Positions 8,724-18,856 of a DNA stretch of 64,000 nucleotides are shown here, piece after piece. Position 1 is the stretch's first letter. Every line of letters starts with the position of its first letter. The notes under the pieces are model-generated. The model worked only from the letters and a program-made list of their open reading frames with translations. It searched no databases and was not told where the DNA came from. The position numbers were made by a program, and so were the translations under genes. Source of the stretch: an uncultured Flavobacteriales bacterium (GTDB taxonomy: Bacteria; Bacteroidota; Bacteroidia; Flavobacteriales_D; Parvicellaceae); assembly GCA_943788755.1 (NCBI GenBank), contig CALSRM010000003.1:1116001-1180000 (forward strand), read 5' to 3'.

Positions 8724-9668
8724 TTGGATTTTATATTACTCATATTAGGTCTTGCAGTGTTAGTTATTGGCGGTGAATTTTTAGTCAAAGGCGCGGTTGG
8801 GATTGCAAGAAATTTAGAGATTTCCCCTTTAGTTATTGGGATGACAGTTGTTTCATTTGGAACTTCTGCTCCAGAGTTGTTGGTGAGTTTACAAGCAGCT
8901 GCTGAAGGAAGTCCTGAGATAGCAGTTGGAAATGTGATTGGATCTAATATTGCAAATTTAGCCTTGGTACTTGGGTTGACCGTTCTAATCTTTCCAATTA
9001 TAGTGGAGAGACAAACAAAAGTAATTGATTGGCCAGTGATGATGTTGGCTACAATTTTGTTTTATATTTTCTTGTTTGATGGTGTAATTGAACTATGGGA
9101 AGGTTTAGTGCTGTTTTCGTTTCTGGTTACTTTTGTTACTTGGCTGATAAGAAGATCTAGGAAAGAGTCTAAGTTAAAAATAGAAGAGCACCCAGTTAAA
9201 GAGTCCACATTACTGACTGTCGGCTATTTGCTATTGGGGTTAATTGGGCTTTACTTTGGTTCGGAGTGGTTCGTAGAAGGAGCAGTACAAATAGCAGTAA
9301 ATCTAGGGATGTCTAAATCAGTTATAGGGGTTACTATAGTTGCTTTTGGAACCTCGGCACCAGAACTTGTTGCTTCATGTGTCGCTGCATACAGAAAGCA
9401 ATCGGATATTTCAATTGGAACTTTGATAGGTTCTAATATTTTTAATATTATGGCAGTAATTGGTTTGACAAGTGTTGTGAGTCCAATTGGATTGAAATCA
9501 GCAGACACTAGTCAGTTTTTATATTTTGATATGTATTGGGTTGCGGGAATTGCAATAGCCTTATTGCCAATGCTTTATTTTGGCGCAAAATTCGGTAGAT
9601 TGAAAGGAGTTATGTTGTTAACAAGTTACATAGTGTATATTTCAATTATTGTGTCAAATAATATTTAG
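8724..9668 (+). CDS. Calcium/cation antiporter, CaCA family (YrbG-like Na+/Ca2+ exchanger)
   Basis: 314 aa, about ten TM helices in two inverted repeats. Each half carries the alpha-repeat signature: GMTVVSFGTSAPELLVS (~residues 39-55) with GNVIGSNIANLALVLG, and GVTIVAFGTSAPELVAS (~201-217) with GTLIGSNIFNIMAVIG. The Glu in each APEL motif coordinates the cation. It exchanges Ca2+ or another cation for Na+ (or H+/K+) at the inner membrane. It begins with TTG directly after the tatA stop; the resulting N-terminus MDFILLILGLAVLVIGGE matches the family's usual first helix, so the TTG start is preferred. Confidence 0.93.
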   Translation: MDFILLILGLAVLVIGGEFLVKGAVGIARNLEISPLVIGMTVVSFGTSAPELLVSLQAAAEGSPEIAVGNVIGSNIANLALVLGLTVLIFPIIVERQTKVIDWPVMMLATILFYIFLFDGVIELWEGLVLFSFLVTFVTWLIRRSRKESKLKIEEHPVKESTLLTVGYLLLGLIGLYFGSEWFVEGAVQIAVNLGMSKSVIGVTIVAFGTSAPELVASCVAAYRKQSDISIGTLIGSNIFNIMAVIGLTSVVSPIGLKSADTSQFLYFDMYWVAGIAIALLPMLYFGAKFGRLKGVMLLTSYIVYISIIVSNNI

Positions 9669-9729
9669 ATTTTAGCATTACCCCCTTGTTTTTTTATATA
9701 ATTTTCCAAATAACTAACGGTTTTATCGG

Positions 9730-9755
9730 AACACCCCCTATATCTTAAGGGTGTT
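9730..9755. other. Hairpin upstream of glutamine synthetase
   Basis: AACACCC at 9730-9736 pairs with GGGTGTT at 9749-9755. No T-run follows on the plus strand, so it may be a structured leader or a weak terminator of the antiporter gene. Confidence 0.4.
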
Positions 9756-9835
9756 AATAAATAAATACGATTAAAAATACAGAAAAGCAGGAATTTGAAG
9801 TATTTTAGCGGATAATTTAATTTAAAATAGAGAAA

Positions 9836-12022
9836 ATGTCCAATCAAAGATTTAAAGCACTCGATATTTTATTAGAAAGAAAGCCTAGAGAAGTTGCACT
9901 TCCTGATGTAAGAGTTTCTGATTATTACGGTGAGAATGTGTTTAATATTTCTACAATGAGGGAATGTTTAACCAATAAAGCATTTAAAAGTGTGAAGAAT
10001 GCTATGGAGGCAGGTGAGCGAATAGATCGATCAGTAGCCGACCAAGTTGCTACTGCAATGAAAGATTGGGCAATAACCAAAGGTGTTACACATTATACGC
10101 ATTGGTTTCAGCCATTGACCGGTACAACTGCTGAAAAGCATGATTCGTTTTTTACTCCAATTGAAGGTGGAAAAGCGATTGAACAATTTGAAGGACAATT
10201 ATTAGTTCAACAAGAACCGGATGCTTCTTCCTTTCCAAACGGAGGAATAAGAAACACTTTTGAAGCAAGGGGTTATACTGCTTGGGATCCTACTTCTCCA
10301 GCATTCGTAATGGGCACTACATTGTGTATTCCAACGGTTTTTATTGCTTACACAGGAGAGTCTTTGGATCATAAAATGCCCTTACTAAAAGCGTTGCACA
10401 CTGTCGATAAAGCTGCAACTGCGGTATGTCAATATTTTGATAAGGATGTTACGAAAGTAAAAGCAAGTCTAGGTTGGGAACAGGAATATTTTTTGGTAGA
10501 TAGCGCTTTATATAACGCAAGGCCCGATATAATGATGTCAGGTCGGGCTTTAATCGGTCATGCACCAGCAAAAGGACAGCAATTAGATGATCATTATTTT
10601 GGGTCAATCCCAGATAGAGCTTTGATGTTTATTCAGGAATATGAAGTTGAAGCATTAAAGCTTGGAATACCTGTCACTACGCGTCATAATGAAGTCGCTC
10701 CAAATCAATTTGAATGCGCACCCATGTATGAGGAAGCAGATTTAGCTGTGGATCATAATTTATTATTGATGGACTTAATGGAGAAAATTGCTCGCAAACA
10801 TAATTTAAGAGTTCTGCTTCATGAAAAACCATTTGCCGGGTTAAATGGATCGGGAAAACATAACAACTGGTCCTTGAGTACAAACACTGGAGTGAACCTG
10901 TTAGCGCCTGGGAAGAATCCAAAATCTAACTTACAGTTTTTGACATTTTTCGTCAATACAATTAAAGCAATCCATACAAATGCTGATATTTTAAGAGCAA
11001 GTATAGCATCAGCCTCTAACGATCATAGGTTAGGTGCTAATGAAGCCCCTCCAGCAATAATTTCTGTTTTTATTGGGTCGCAATTGACGCAAATGTTGGA
11101 TAATTTAGAAAAGTCTATTAAGGCAGGAAAAATGACGCCAGAAGATAAAACAGAATTAAAATTAAGTATCGGAAAGATACCCCAAATATTATTAGATAAT
11201 ACGGATAGAAATAGAACTTCTCCTTTTGCATTTACGGGTAATAAATTTGAGTTTAGAGCAGTTGGTTCAACCGCAAATTGCTCGGCAGCAATGGTTTCAA
11301 TAAATGCAATTGTAGCTAAGCAATTGATAGATTTTAAGAAAGATGTTGATGCGAGAATTAAAAAAGGAGACAAAAAAGATGAGGCTATTTTAAAGGAGCT
11401 TCAAAAGCTGATTACTGAATCTAAGGCTATTCGATTTGAAGGCAATGGGTATGGTGATGAATGGGTGAAAGAAGCAAAAAAGCGGGGCTTGTCTAATTTT
11501 AAAGATACTCCAAGAGCTCTGAACGTTATGAAGAGTAAGAGATATGTTTCTCTATTTGAAGAGCTGAATGTTTTGACTAAAAGGGAAATTGAGGCTAGGT
11601 ACGAAGTTGATTTAGAAAATTATATAATGAAATTGCAAATTGAAGCAAGAATTCTCGGTGATATTTGTCAAACACACGTTATACCTTCAGCAATTAAATT
11701 TCAAAATGAATTGATTCGAAACGTTAGAGGATTATATGATGTTTTGGGAAGTAATGGAAAGAAAGCTTCAAAAGTTCAGGTGAGTTTGATTTCAGAAATT
11801 TCCGATCATGTTATTTTTATTAAAGAGAACGTGGATAAGATGGTTGATGAAAGAAAGAAAGCGAATAAACTAAACGATTCAGAGAATAAAGCAATTGCCT
11901 ATTGTGATAAGGTGAAGCCTTACTTTGATGAGATTCGATATCATGCTGATAAATTAGAGCTGATAATTGATGATGAATATTGGCGTTTACCTAAATTGAG
12001 AGAGTTGCTACTTACAAAATAA
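9836..12022 (+). CDS. glnN: Glutamine synthetase type III
   Basis: 728 aa, the length of GSIII dodecamers, against ~470 for GSI. It makes glutamine from glutamate, ammonia and ATP. Recognisable elements are the N-terminal GSIII region (HYTHWFQPLTGTTAEKHDSF, residues ~85-104), metal site LGWEQEYFLVD (~212-222), ammonium/glutamate loop NGSGKHNNWS (~337-346) and ASNDHRLGANEAPPA (~390-404). There is a long C-terminal helical extension (~500-728) typical of GSIII. The adenylylation Tyr of GSI is absent, as expected. A single gene with its own upstream region; no PII or GOGAT neighbour. Confidence 0.97.
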   Translation: MSNQRFKALDILLERKPREVALPDVRVSDYYGENVFNISTMRECLTNKAFKSVKNAMEAGERIDRSVADQVATAMKDWAITKGVTHYTHWFQPLTGTTAEKHDSFFTPIEGGKAIEQFEGQLLVQQEPDASSFPNGGIRNTFEARGYTAWDPTSPAFVMGTTLCIPTVFIAYTGESLDHKMPLLKALHTVDKAATAVCQYFDKDVTKVKASLGWEQEYFLVDSALYNARPDIMMSGRALIGHAPAKGQQLDDHYFGSIPDRALMFIQEYEVEALKLGIPVTTRHNEVAPNQFECAPMYEEADLAVDHNLLLMDLMEKIARKHNLRVLLHEKPFAGLNGSGKHNNWSLSTNTGVNLLAPGKNPKSNLQFLTFFVNTIKAIHTNADILRASIASASNDHRLGANEAPPAIISVFIGSQLTQMLDNLEKSIKAGKMTPEDKTELKLSIGKIPQILLDNTDRNRTSPFAFTGNKFEFRAVGSTANCSAAMVSINAIVAKQLIDFKKDVDARIKKGDKKDEAILKELQKLITESKAIRFEGNGYGDEWVKEAKKRGLSNFKDTPRALNVMKSKRYVSLFEELNVLTKREIEARYEVDLENYIMKLQIEARILGDICQTHVIPSAIKFQNELIRNVRGLYDVLGSNGKKASKVQVSLISEISDHVIFIKENVDKMVDERKKANKLNDSENKAIAYCDKVKPYFDEIRYHADKLELIIDDEYWRLPKLRELLLTK

Positions 12023-12110
12023 ATCATTTTTAGAAATTTATTTAAGGTGGTTCTTTTTTATATAAATCGAAATTTTAACAGCCATTTTAACTGAAAAATA
12101 GTGGTAAAAC

Positions 12111-12141
12111 TTAGAAGGATAAAAATATTTGATTATTTTCG
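12111..12141 (+). promoter_or_regulatory. Candidate promoter of the PorE-type gene
   Basis: TTAG at 12111-12114, then 19 bases, then TATTTTCG at 12134-12141. One mismatch in each box from TTTG/TAnnTTTG. The start codon lies 51 bases downstream. Confidence 0.35.
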
Positions 12142-12191
12142 CATGACTATATCTATTTAAAGATTAGTAAAGGGGAAAAAACGGACCAATT

Positions 12192-14210
12192 ATGAATATT
12201 CTTAGATTAATTACTTGTATTACAGCTTTCTGTGTGGTTTCAAGTGCTTCTTTTGCGCAGAAGGACTTCGTGAAAGATGCTAATAATGCATATAAAAATG
12301 AATCTTACTTTTCTGCTAAAGAGCTTTATAAGAAAGCTGAAGCAAAAGCTAAACCAACGAAAAAAGCCTGGATTAACTTTCAAATAGGAGAATGTTATCG
12401 AAATTTAATTGAACCGGCCCAAGCTCAAACATACTATAATAGAGCGATTAAACTTAAGTATGACAGAACTGACCCTATAGTAATACTCTATTTAGCTGAA
12501 GTTTTAAAAGAACAAGGTGAGTATAAAGAGGCCCAAGAGCAATATGAAGAGTATTTAACAATAAAGCCCGGTGATGTTGTCGCTACTTCAGGAGCAGAAT
12601 CTTGTAGAAAAGCTAAGGAATGGAAAGATGATCCAACAAGACATGTGGTAATGGCAGAAATCCAATTGAATACAGACCATTATGATTATGCTCCTGCTTG
12701 GGGGGATAAGAAGCACACACAGTTATTGTTTTCTTCGTCTAGAGAGGGTTCTACGGGTGACGAGATAGATTTAAGAACAGGTGAGAGTTATATGGATCTT
12801 TGGATCTCTACAAGGGATAAAAAAGGTAAATGGGGTGAACCAACTTTGCTTCCTACAACAATTAATACAGGAGACAATGAAGGTGGGGCCGTGCTGAATT
12901 CTAAAGGATCTCAGATTTTCTTTACGCGCTGTCCTAGAGAGAAAAAAGAAAATATTGGCTGTGATATCTTTTTTGCTGAAAAACAAGGGAGTAGCTGGAA
13001 AAATGCTAGTATGATAGTGTTAAAGCCTGAAGGTGGAGATTCACTTTCTTGTGGTCATCCAACCCTAAATAAGACAGGGGATTTATTGGTTTTTGCTGCA
13101 GATTTGCCTGGTGGTCAAGGGGGAAAGGATTTATGGTATATAGAATATAATAAAAGAGAGAAATCTTGGGGAATACCGGTTAATGCGGGAGCTTCAATTA
13201 ATACTATAGGTGACGAAATGTTTCCTCATTTGGGCACAGATGGTACTTTGTTCTTCTCTTCCACAGGTCATCATGGTATGGGTGGGTTAGATATTTTTAG
13301 AGCTGAAAAGACTGCTGATAAAACTTGGGAGAATGTCGAGAATTTGAAATATCCAATTAACTCTGCAGAGCATGATTACGGAATTATTTTTGAAAGAGGG
13401 ACAGAAACTAGAGGTTTTTTTACTTCAAATAGAGACGGAGGAAAAGGTAAAGATGATTTATACAGTTTTAATTTACCTGAGGTTCAATTTACTTTAGACG
13501 TGTATGTTAAGAATAAAGAAACGGGTGAACCAATACCTGGTGTTACCATTACATTAGTTGGTACGGATGGCTCTCAAGTTACTAAAACGACAGATGAAGA
13601 AGGTAATTTTAAATTTGATGAAGAGAATGGTAAGAGATTTATCAAGAAGGAAACAAATTATAATTTTGACGCAAGTAAGGATGAATATTTAGTAGCAAAA
13701 ACGAGCTTATCCACAATGGGGTATGACCATGGAGTCAACTTTATTGAAGAAATTTTTATTCAACCAGCAACTATTGAGACTGTAATTGATTTCCCTGAGG
13801 TGCAATATGCATATGATAAATCTGAGTTACTGGTAAATGATAAAACAAACGCAAAGGACTCATTGAATGATTTATACCAGACATTAATTGATAATCCTTC
13901 AATTATTGTTGAACTGCAGGCACATACAGATTGTCGAGGTGGAGCAGCTTATAACCAAAGATTATCGCAGGCAAGGGCGCAATCGTGTGTTGATTACTTA
14001 GTTTCAAAAGGTATTCCTGCTGACAGAATGGATGCTAAAGGCTATGGTAAAGTTCAGCCAAGAGCAATTGGTCTTGAATGTGAAATGATCAAGAAAATGG
14101 CAACTAAAGAAGAACAAGAAGCAGCCCATCAAAGAAATAGACGTACTCAATTTAGAGTGTTGAGTTTTGATTACAAGCCATCTGATTCTGTTGAGGGTAC
14201 AACAGAGTAA
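12192..14210 (+). CDS. PorE-type envelope protein: TPR, PD40 propeller, CRD and OmpA domains
   Basis: 672 aa. A signal peptide (~1-22, ending SFAQ) is followed by TPR-like helices (~25-140), a PD40/WD40-like propeller (~155-430, repeated 'LLFSSSREG', 'IFFTRC', 'LFFSSTGHHGMGGLDIF'), a carboxypeptidase-regulatory-like domain (~435-500, GEPIPGVTITLVGTDG) and a C-terminal OmpA peptidoglycan-binding domain (~535-660, AHTDCRGG and NRRTQFRVL). This domain order is that of PorE, a T9SS-associated protein of Porphyromonas gingivalis that links the machinery to peptidoglycan. Unlike PorE as I recall it, this signal peptide has no lipobox Cys, so the protein may be periplasmic. Related paralogues are common in Bacteroidota, so orthology is uncertain. 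Monocistronic. Confidence 0.88.
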   Translation: MNILRLITCITAFCVVSSASFAQKDFVKDANNAYKNESYFSAKELYKKAEAKAKPTKKAWINFQIGECYRNLIEPAQAQTYYNRAIKLKYDRTDPIVILYLAEVLKEQGEYKEAQEQYEEYLTIKPGDVVATSGAESCRKAKEWKDDPTRHVVMAEIQLNTDHYDYAPAWGDKKHTQLLFSSSREGSTGDEIDLRTGESYMDLWISTRDKKGKWGEPTLLPTTINTGDNEGGAVLNSKGSQIFFTRCPREKKENIGCDIFFAEKQGSSWKNASMIVLKPEGGDSLSCGHPTLNKTGDLLVFAADLPGGQGGKDLWYIEYNKREKSWGIPVNAGASINTIGDEMFPHLGTDGTLFFSSTGHHGMGGLDIFRAEKTADKTWENVENLKYPINSAEHDYGIIFERGTETRGFFTSNRDGGKGKDDLYSFNLPEVQFTLDVYVKNKETGEPIPGVTITLVGTDGSQVTKTTDEEGNFKFDEENGKRFIKKETNYNFDASKDEYLVAKTSLSTMGYDHGVNFIEEIFIQPATIETVIDFPEVQYAYDKSELLVNDKTNAKDSLNDLYQTLIDNPSIIVELQAHTDCRGGAAYNQRLSQARAQSCVDYLVSKGIPADRMDAKGYGKVQPRAIGLECEMIKKMATKEEQEAAHQRNRRTQFRVLSFDYKPSDSVEGTTE

Positions 14211-14225
14211 TTACTTCAAAATATT

Positions 14226-14263
14226 AAAAAGCATCCTATCTTAATTAGATAGGATGCTTTTTT
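14226..14263 (+). terminator. Terminator after the PorE-type gene
   Basis: AAAAAGCATCCTATCT at 14226-14241 pairs perfectly with AGATAGGATGCTTTTT starting at 14247, followed by extra T. Strong intrinsic terminator. Confidence 0.9.
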
Positions 14264-14297
14264 GTTTAAGGATATTGTTAATTAGTATTCAATTTTC

Positions 14298-14331
14298 TTT
14301 GTAAAGAAATAAACAGCATTAAGTATTTTTG
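14298..14331 (+). promoter_or_regulatory. Candidate promoter of the purM-prfA-pyrF cluster
   Basis: TTTG at 14298-14301 and TATTTTTG at 14324-14331; both boxes match but the 22-base spacer is slightly long. It lies just after the previous terminator and 36 bases before the purM ATG. Confidence 0.5.
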
Positions 14332-14367
14332 CAACTAGAAATTTGAAATTGAAAAATAAGTGTGGAT

Positions 14368-15537
14368 ATGGCAACCGAAACAAGGTATAACCAAAGAGGA
14401 GTTTCAGCAGGAAAAGAAGATGTTCATGCTGCAATTAAAAATGTAGATAAAGGTCTGTTCCCTCAAGCATTTTGTAAAATTGTTCCTGACTATCTTACGG
14501 GTTCGGAAGACCATTGTATAGTGATGCATGCAGATGGTGCTGGTACCAAATCCTCATTGGCCTATATGTACTGGAAAGAAACAGGGGATTTGTCTGTTTG
14601 GAAAGGAATAGCTCAAGATGCATTAATAATGAATATTGATGATTTGTTGTGCGTTGGAGCTACGGATAATATATTATTGTCATCTACTATTGGCCGAAAT
14701 AAAAATTTAATTCCAGGAGAGGTGTTGTCAGCAATTATTAATGGTACAGAAGAGCTACTGTCTGATTTGGAGTCATTTGGTGTCTCTATTAAGTCCACAG
14801 GAGGAGAAACAGCTGATGTTGGAGATTTGGTGCGAACAATTATTGTCGATTCAACCGTTGTTGCGAGGATGAAACGCTCTGATGTAGTGAATAATGCAAA
14901 TATCCAGCCTGGAGATGTAATCGTTGGAATGGAGTCATTTGGGCAATCGTCATATGAAAAAGAATATAACGGCGGGATGGGCAGCAATGGTTTAACCTCT
15001 GCTCGTCATGATGTTTTCAGTAAAATTTTAGCGAATAAATACCCAGAGAGTTTTGATCCTTCCGTTCCTGAAGAATTAATTTATTCAGGGTCAAAACAAT
15101 TGACAGATACGGTTGAAAATTCGCCAATTAACGCAGGTAAATTAGTGCTTTCACCAACACGCACTTACGCACCAATCATACAGGAAATTTTATCAAAACA
15201 TAGATCAAACGTTCATGGGATGGTGCATTGCAGTGGAGGTGCTCAAACGAAAATTCTACATTTTGTAGACAATCTTCATATTATAAAAGATAATATGTTT
15301 AAGACTCCACCTTTGTTCGATTTGATTCAAAAAGAATCCAATACTGACTGGATGGAAATGTATAAGGTATTTAATATGGGGCACAGAATGGAAGTGTATC
15401 TTCCTGAAGAATTTGCCGAACAGATTATTGAAATTAGCAAATCTTATAATGTTGAAGCTAAAATTGTTGGAAGAGTGGAGGCATCTGACTCGAAAAAACT
15501 AACAATAGTTTCTGATAAAGGAACTTTCGTTTATTAA
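14368..15537 (+). CDS. purM: Phosphoribosylformylglycinamidine cyclo-ligase (AIR synthetase)
   Basis: Converts FGAM to AIR with ATP, step five of purine synthesis. 389 aa from ATG 14368; a GTG two codons earlier (14362) is possible but the protein MATETRYNQRGVS starts more naturally at the ATG. PurM signatures are HADGAGTKS (nucleotide loop, ~residues 51-59), MNIDDLLCVGA (~89-99) and GGETADVGD (~147-155). The enlarged Bacteroidota form is about 40 residues longer than E. coli PurM. It heads a tight set with prfA (15-base gap) and pyrF, combining purine and pyrimidine steps with translation termination. Confidence 0.96.
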   Translation: MATETRYNQRGVSAGKEDVHAAIKNVDKGLFPQAFCKIVPDYLTGSEDHCIVMHADGAGTKSSLAYMYWKETGDLSVWKGIAQDALIMNIDDLLCVGATDNILLSSTIGRNKNLIPGEVLSAIINGTEELLSDLESFGVSIKSTGGETADVGDLVRTIIVDSTVVARMKRSDVVNNANIQPGDVIVGMESFGQSSYEKEYNGGMGSNGLTSARHDVFSKILANKYPESFDPSVPEELIYSGSKQLTDTVENSPINAGKLVLSPTRTYAPIIQEILSKHRSNVHGMVHCSGGAQTKILHFVDNLHIIKDNMFKTPPLFDLIQKESNTDWMEMYKVFNMGHRMEVYLPEEFAEQIIEISKSYNVEAKIVGRVEASDSKKLTIVSDKGTFVY

Positions 15538-15552
15538 AATTCAAGTAAAGGT

Positions 15553-16641
15553 ATGAGTGATAATAGTCTGTTGAATAAATTGGAAGCAATCTTTATCAGA
15601 AGAGAGGAAGTTGGAAAGCTTATAGTCGATCCTGATATCATTCAGGACATGAAAAGGTATGTTAGGCTTACGCAAGAGTACAAAGATTTGGAACCTTTGG
15701 TAGAGGCTTATCATGCTTATAAAAACACCATCGGAAATATAGATTCTTCTAAAGAAATTTTGAGAACCGAATCCGACCCGGAATTTAAGGAGATGGCTAA
15801 AATAGAGTTGGATGAGTTGCAGGAGAAAAAAGAAGAGCTAGACGAAAGTATTAAGTGGTTGCTTATTCCGAAGGACCCAGATGATAATAAAAATGTTATA
15901 GTTGAACTTAGAGCTGGAACAGGAGGAGATGAGTCATGTATTTTTGTTGAGGACATTTTTCGAATGTATACAATGTATTTTAAGGAAAAGGGATGGAAAA
16001 GCTCAGTTATTAACTCCAGTGAAGGCACCACAAAAGGCTATAAAGAAGTTATTCTAGAGGTAAATGGGGAAGAAGTCTATGGAACATTAAAGTTTGAGTC
16101 CGGGGTGCACCGTGTTCAGCGTGTTCCAGAAACAGAATCACAAGGAAGGGTTCATACTTCTGCAATAACAGTCGCTGTTTTGCCGGAGGCTGAAGACATT
16201 GATTTTGAATTAAATTTGAAAGATGTTAAGAAGGACACCTTTAGAGCTTCGGGTGCTGGTGGTCAGCACGTTAATAAAACAGAATCTGCGATTCGATTAA
16301 CGCACCTACCTACAGGTACAGTTGTGGAGTGTCAAGATGGTCGATCTCAACATAAGAATTACGATAAAGCTTTAAAAACTCTTCGTTCTCGTTTGTATCA
16401 AGCGGAGGTTGATAAAGCGCATGAAGAACGCTCAGAACAAAGAAAATCTCTAGTTTCTACAGGTGACCGATCTGCAAAAATTAGAACTTATAATTACCCT
16501 CAGGGAAGAATAACGGATCATAGAATCAATAAAACAATGTATTCGTTACCTGCGTTTTTGAACGGCGGTATTCAGGAAATGATTGATGCATTAAAAATGG
16601 CAGAAAATGCAGAGAAATTAAAGGCCGGAGGAGTAGAATAA
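15553..16641 (+). CDS. prfA: Peptide chain release factor 1
   Basis: 362 aa, normal for RF1. Recognises UAA and UAG in the ribosomal A site and triggers peptide release. The codon-reading PxT tripeptide is PET, within [13 protein letters not shown] at about residue 190; this distinguishes RF1 from RF2 (SPF). The catalytic GGQ lies in [12 protein letters not shown] at about 235-237, and its Gln is the methylation target of PrmC. The N-terminal helical domain (~1-100) is intact. Between purM and pyrF with small gaps (15 and 17 bases), consistent with one transcript. Confidence 0.98.
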   Translation: MSDNSLLNKLEAIFIRREEVGKLIVDPDIIQDMKRYVRLTQEYKDLEPLVEAYHAYKNTIGNIDSSKEILRTESDPEFKEMAKIELDELQEKKEELDESIKWLLIPKDPDDNKNVIVELRAGTGGDESCIFVEDIFRMYTMYFKEKGWKSSVINSSEGTTKGYKEVILEVNGEEVYGTLKFESGVHRVQRVPETESQGRVHTSAITVAVLPEAEDIDFELNLKDVKKDTFRASGAGGQHVNKTESAIRLTHLPTGTVVECQDGRSQHKNYDKALKTLRSRLYQAEVDKAHEERSEQRKSLVSTGDRSAKIRTYNYPQGRITDHRINKTMYSLPAFLNGGIQEMIDALKMAENAEKLKAGGVE

Positions 16642-16658
16642 CTAGTGAATTATTTCAA

Positions 16659-17486
16659 ATGACAAAACAAGAGCTATTTAATCAGATAATCAAGAAGGAG
16701 AGTTTTCTTTGCGTTGGTTTAGATGCAGACCTCGAAAAGATTCCAGATCATTTATTGGGGTTAGATGATCCAATATTTGAATTCAACAAACAGATTATTG
16801 ATGCAACAAAAGATTATTGCGTTGCCTATAAACCAAATTTAGCATTTTATGAATCACTAGGTGTTAAAGGTTGGGAGTCTCTTCAAAAAACAATGGAATA
16901 TATCCCTAGTGATATCTTTACTATTGCTGATGCAAAACGGGGAGATATTGGAAACACATCAAAAATGTATGCAAAAACCTTTTTTGAGTATTTCAACTTT
17001 GATTCCGTTACCGTTGCACCATACATGGGAAATGACTCCGTTTCTCCATTTTTAGAATTTAGTAATAAATGGGTAATACTTTTGGCTGCTACAAGTAATG
17101 TCGGAGGACTTGATTTTCAATATAAAAAAATTGAAGGAGGTAAGAGAGTTTTTGAGGAAGTTCTAGAGAAGTCTCTTGAATGGGGTAATGAGGAAAATTT
17201 AATGTACGTTGTTGGAGCGACTAGAGCAGAAATGTTAAGCGATGTCAGAGCAATTGTTCCAGATGCATTTTTACTCGTTCCCGGTGTTGGAGCTCAGGGA
17301 GGAAGTTTGGAAGAAGTCGTTAAATATGGGATGAATGATACTTGCGGTCTGTTAGTTAATTCATCTCGAGGGATTATTTACGCAGGATCAGGAAATGATT
17401 TTGCGTCAGCTGCCGGAAAAAAATCAAAAGAGCTTCAATCTCAAATGGCTGTTCAGTTAAAGGAATTCGGATTGATAAAAAAATAG
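16659..17486 (+). CDS. pyrF: Orotidine 5'-phosphate decarboxylase, type 2
   Basis: 275 aa, the long 'type 2' OMP decarboxylase. Removes CO2 from OMP to give UMP. The catalytic Lys/Asp tetrad sits in [11 protein letters not shown] (~residues 91-101). The C-terminal phosphate-binding part includes PGVGAQGG and [10 protein letters not shown] (~208-246). The N-terminal FLCVGLDAD supplies the first active-site Asp. Last gene of the purM-prfA-pyrF set; 85 bases separate it from the DUF2851 gene and no clear terminator was seen there. Confidence 0.97.
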   Translation: MTKQELFNQIIKKESFLCVGLDADLEKIPDHLLGLDDPIFEFNKQIIDATKDYCVAYKPNLAFYESLGVKGWESLQKTMEYIPSDIFTIADAKRGDIGNTSKMYAKTFFEYFNFDSVTVAPYMGNDSVSPFLEFSNKWVILLAATSNVGGLDFQYKKIEGGKRVFEEVLEKSLEWGNEENLMYVVGATRAEMLSDVRAIVPDAFLLVPGVGAQGGSLEEVVKYGMNDTCGLLVNSSRGIIYAGSGNDFASAAGKKSKELQSQMAVQLKEFGLIKK

Positions 17487-17571
17487 TCTTGTTTACTGTT
17501 GATTCAATGAATGCGTAAATAAATTACGTAGGTAATCTGTTGTTTTGTTTTTTTAACATTTCAAACAATGC

Positions 17572-18843
17572 ATGATAGAAGACTACTTACATTATATATG
17601 GAAATTTGGTTTATTTAATAAGATCGAATTAAAGACAGAAGACTGTGAAGCTCTAGAAATAGTAAATTTAGGTATTCATAATTTTGATTCAGGGCCAGAT
17701 TTTTTGCAGGCTCAAATATCAATTGGCAGTATTAAGTGGTTTGGGAATATTGAGATTCATGTAAATACGTCTGATTGGGATAAGCATAAACATCAATTTG
17801 ATAAAGCTTATAACAATGTAATATTACATGTAGTCTATAACCACGATAAGGAAATTTATAACCAAAGATCGGAGTTAATTCCTACTATTGAACTAAAAGA
17901 TTTATTGGATCACGAACATTATTTTGGATATGAGAGATTTATTTCTAACCAAAAATGGATTCCGTGCGAAAAGTCAATTTCAACTATTTCACAGTTAAAA
18001 ATCAACGCTTGGCTGGATCGAATGTTGCTGGAAAGATTGGAGAGAAAATCTTTAGCGATTGAGAAAGAGCTAATATTAACAAATGGAGACTGGGATGAAG
18101 TTTTTTATCGTTTTATATTTCGGTATTTTGGAATGAAAGTGAACGGAAACCCCATGATGGATTTAGCAAGAAGAACTCCTTTAAAGCTGCTTCAAAAAGA
18201 GAGTAAGAGTTGTTTTACCTTAGAGGCATTATTGTTTGGTCAATCTGGAATGTTAGACGATGATTTGAAAGGTGAATATTTTTCTAAGTTAAAAGAAGAG
18301 TACTTGTTTCAAAAACAAAAATATGGACTTGTTTCCATGAACAATGTTCAATGGAGGTATTCGAAATTAAGACCTCCTAATTTTCCTTCTATTAGGATTG
18401 GTCAATTGGCAATGTTGTATTCATCTAATTCTAGTTTTTTTCAATTGATAAGGAATAAGGAGTCAACAGGTAAAATTAAAGAAATCTTTAAAACGTCAAC
18501 TTCTTCTTATTGGAAAAATCATTATGTGTTTGGTAAGTATTCTGAAAACACAAAAAATACCGCTGGTAAGATGTTATTGGATAATATTCTAATTAACACG
18601 GTGGTTCCAGTATGTTTCGCTTACGGCAAGGCTATTTCAGATCAATCTTATATTGATTATGCAATTACGCTGTTAAAGGAAGTTCAACCGGAAATAAATA
18701 AAATAACTACTAAATGGTCGTACTTAGGAATGCCAATTAATTCAGCTTTTGAATCACAGGCCTTAATAGAGTTATATGGAAATTACTGTTCTAAAAAAAA
18801 ATGTTTAAATTGCAACCTAGGAGTTGCAATACTCAATAAATAA
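17572..18843 (+). CDS. DUF2851 family protein
   Basis: 423 aa, cytoplasmic-looking with no signal peptide or TM. It begins MIEDYLHYIWKFGLFN and contains GPDFLQAQISIGSIKWFGNIEIHV at residues ~41-64, the hallmark of DUF2851, a Bacteroidota-specific family of unknown function. The first ~120 residues look like an all-beta domain with many His/Asp/Trp (HVNTSDWDKHKH). The rest is helical. The C-terminus has a Cys cluster (CSKKKCLNCNLG) that could bind zinc. Followed 13 bases later by a PspC-domain gene, and 12 bases after that by a K+ channel gene, so it may share their transcript. Function unknown. Confidence 0.85.
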   Translation: MIEDYLHYIWKFGLFNKIELKTEDCEALEIVNLGIHNFDSGPDFLQAQISIGSIKWFGNIEIHVNTSDWDKHKHQFDKAYNNVILHVVYNHDKEIYNQRSELIPTIELKDLLDHEHYFGYERFISNQKWIPCEKSISTISQLKINAWLDRMLLERLERKSLAIEKELILTNGDWDEVFYRFIFRYFGMKVNGNPMMDLARRTPLKLLQKESKSCFTLEALLFGQSGMLDDDLKGEYFSKLKEEYLFQKQKYGLVSMNNVQWRYSKLRPPNFPSIRIGQLAMLYSSNSSFFQLIRNKESTGKIKEIFKTSTSSYWKNHYVFGKYSENTKNTAGKMLLDNILINTVVPVCFAYGKAISDQSYIDYAITLLKEVQPEINKITTKWSYLGMPINSAFESQALIELYGNYCSKKKCLNCNLGVAILNK

Positions 18844-18856
18844 GATTTTATAAGTT

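Noticed and set aside
9665-9847. 60-aa minus-strand ORF between the antiporter and glutamine synthetase
   Set aside because: No family, no start context, and it spans the predicted hairpin and the glnN start.
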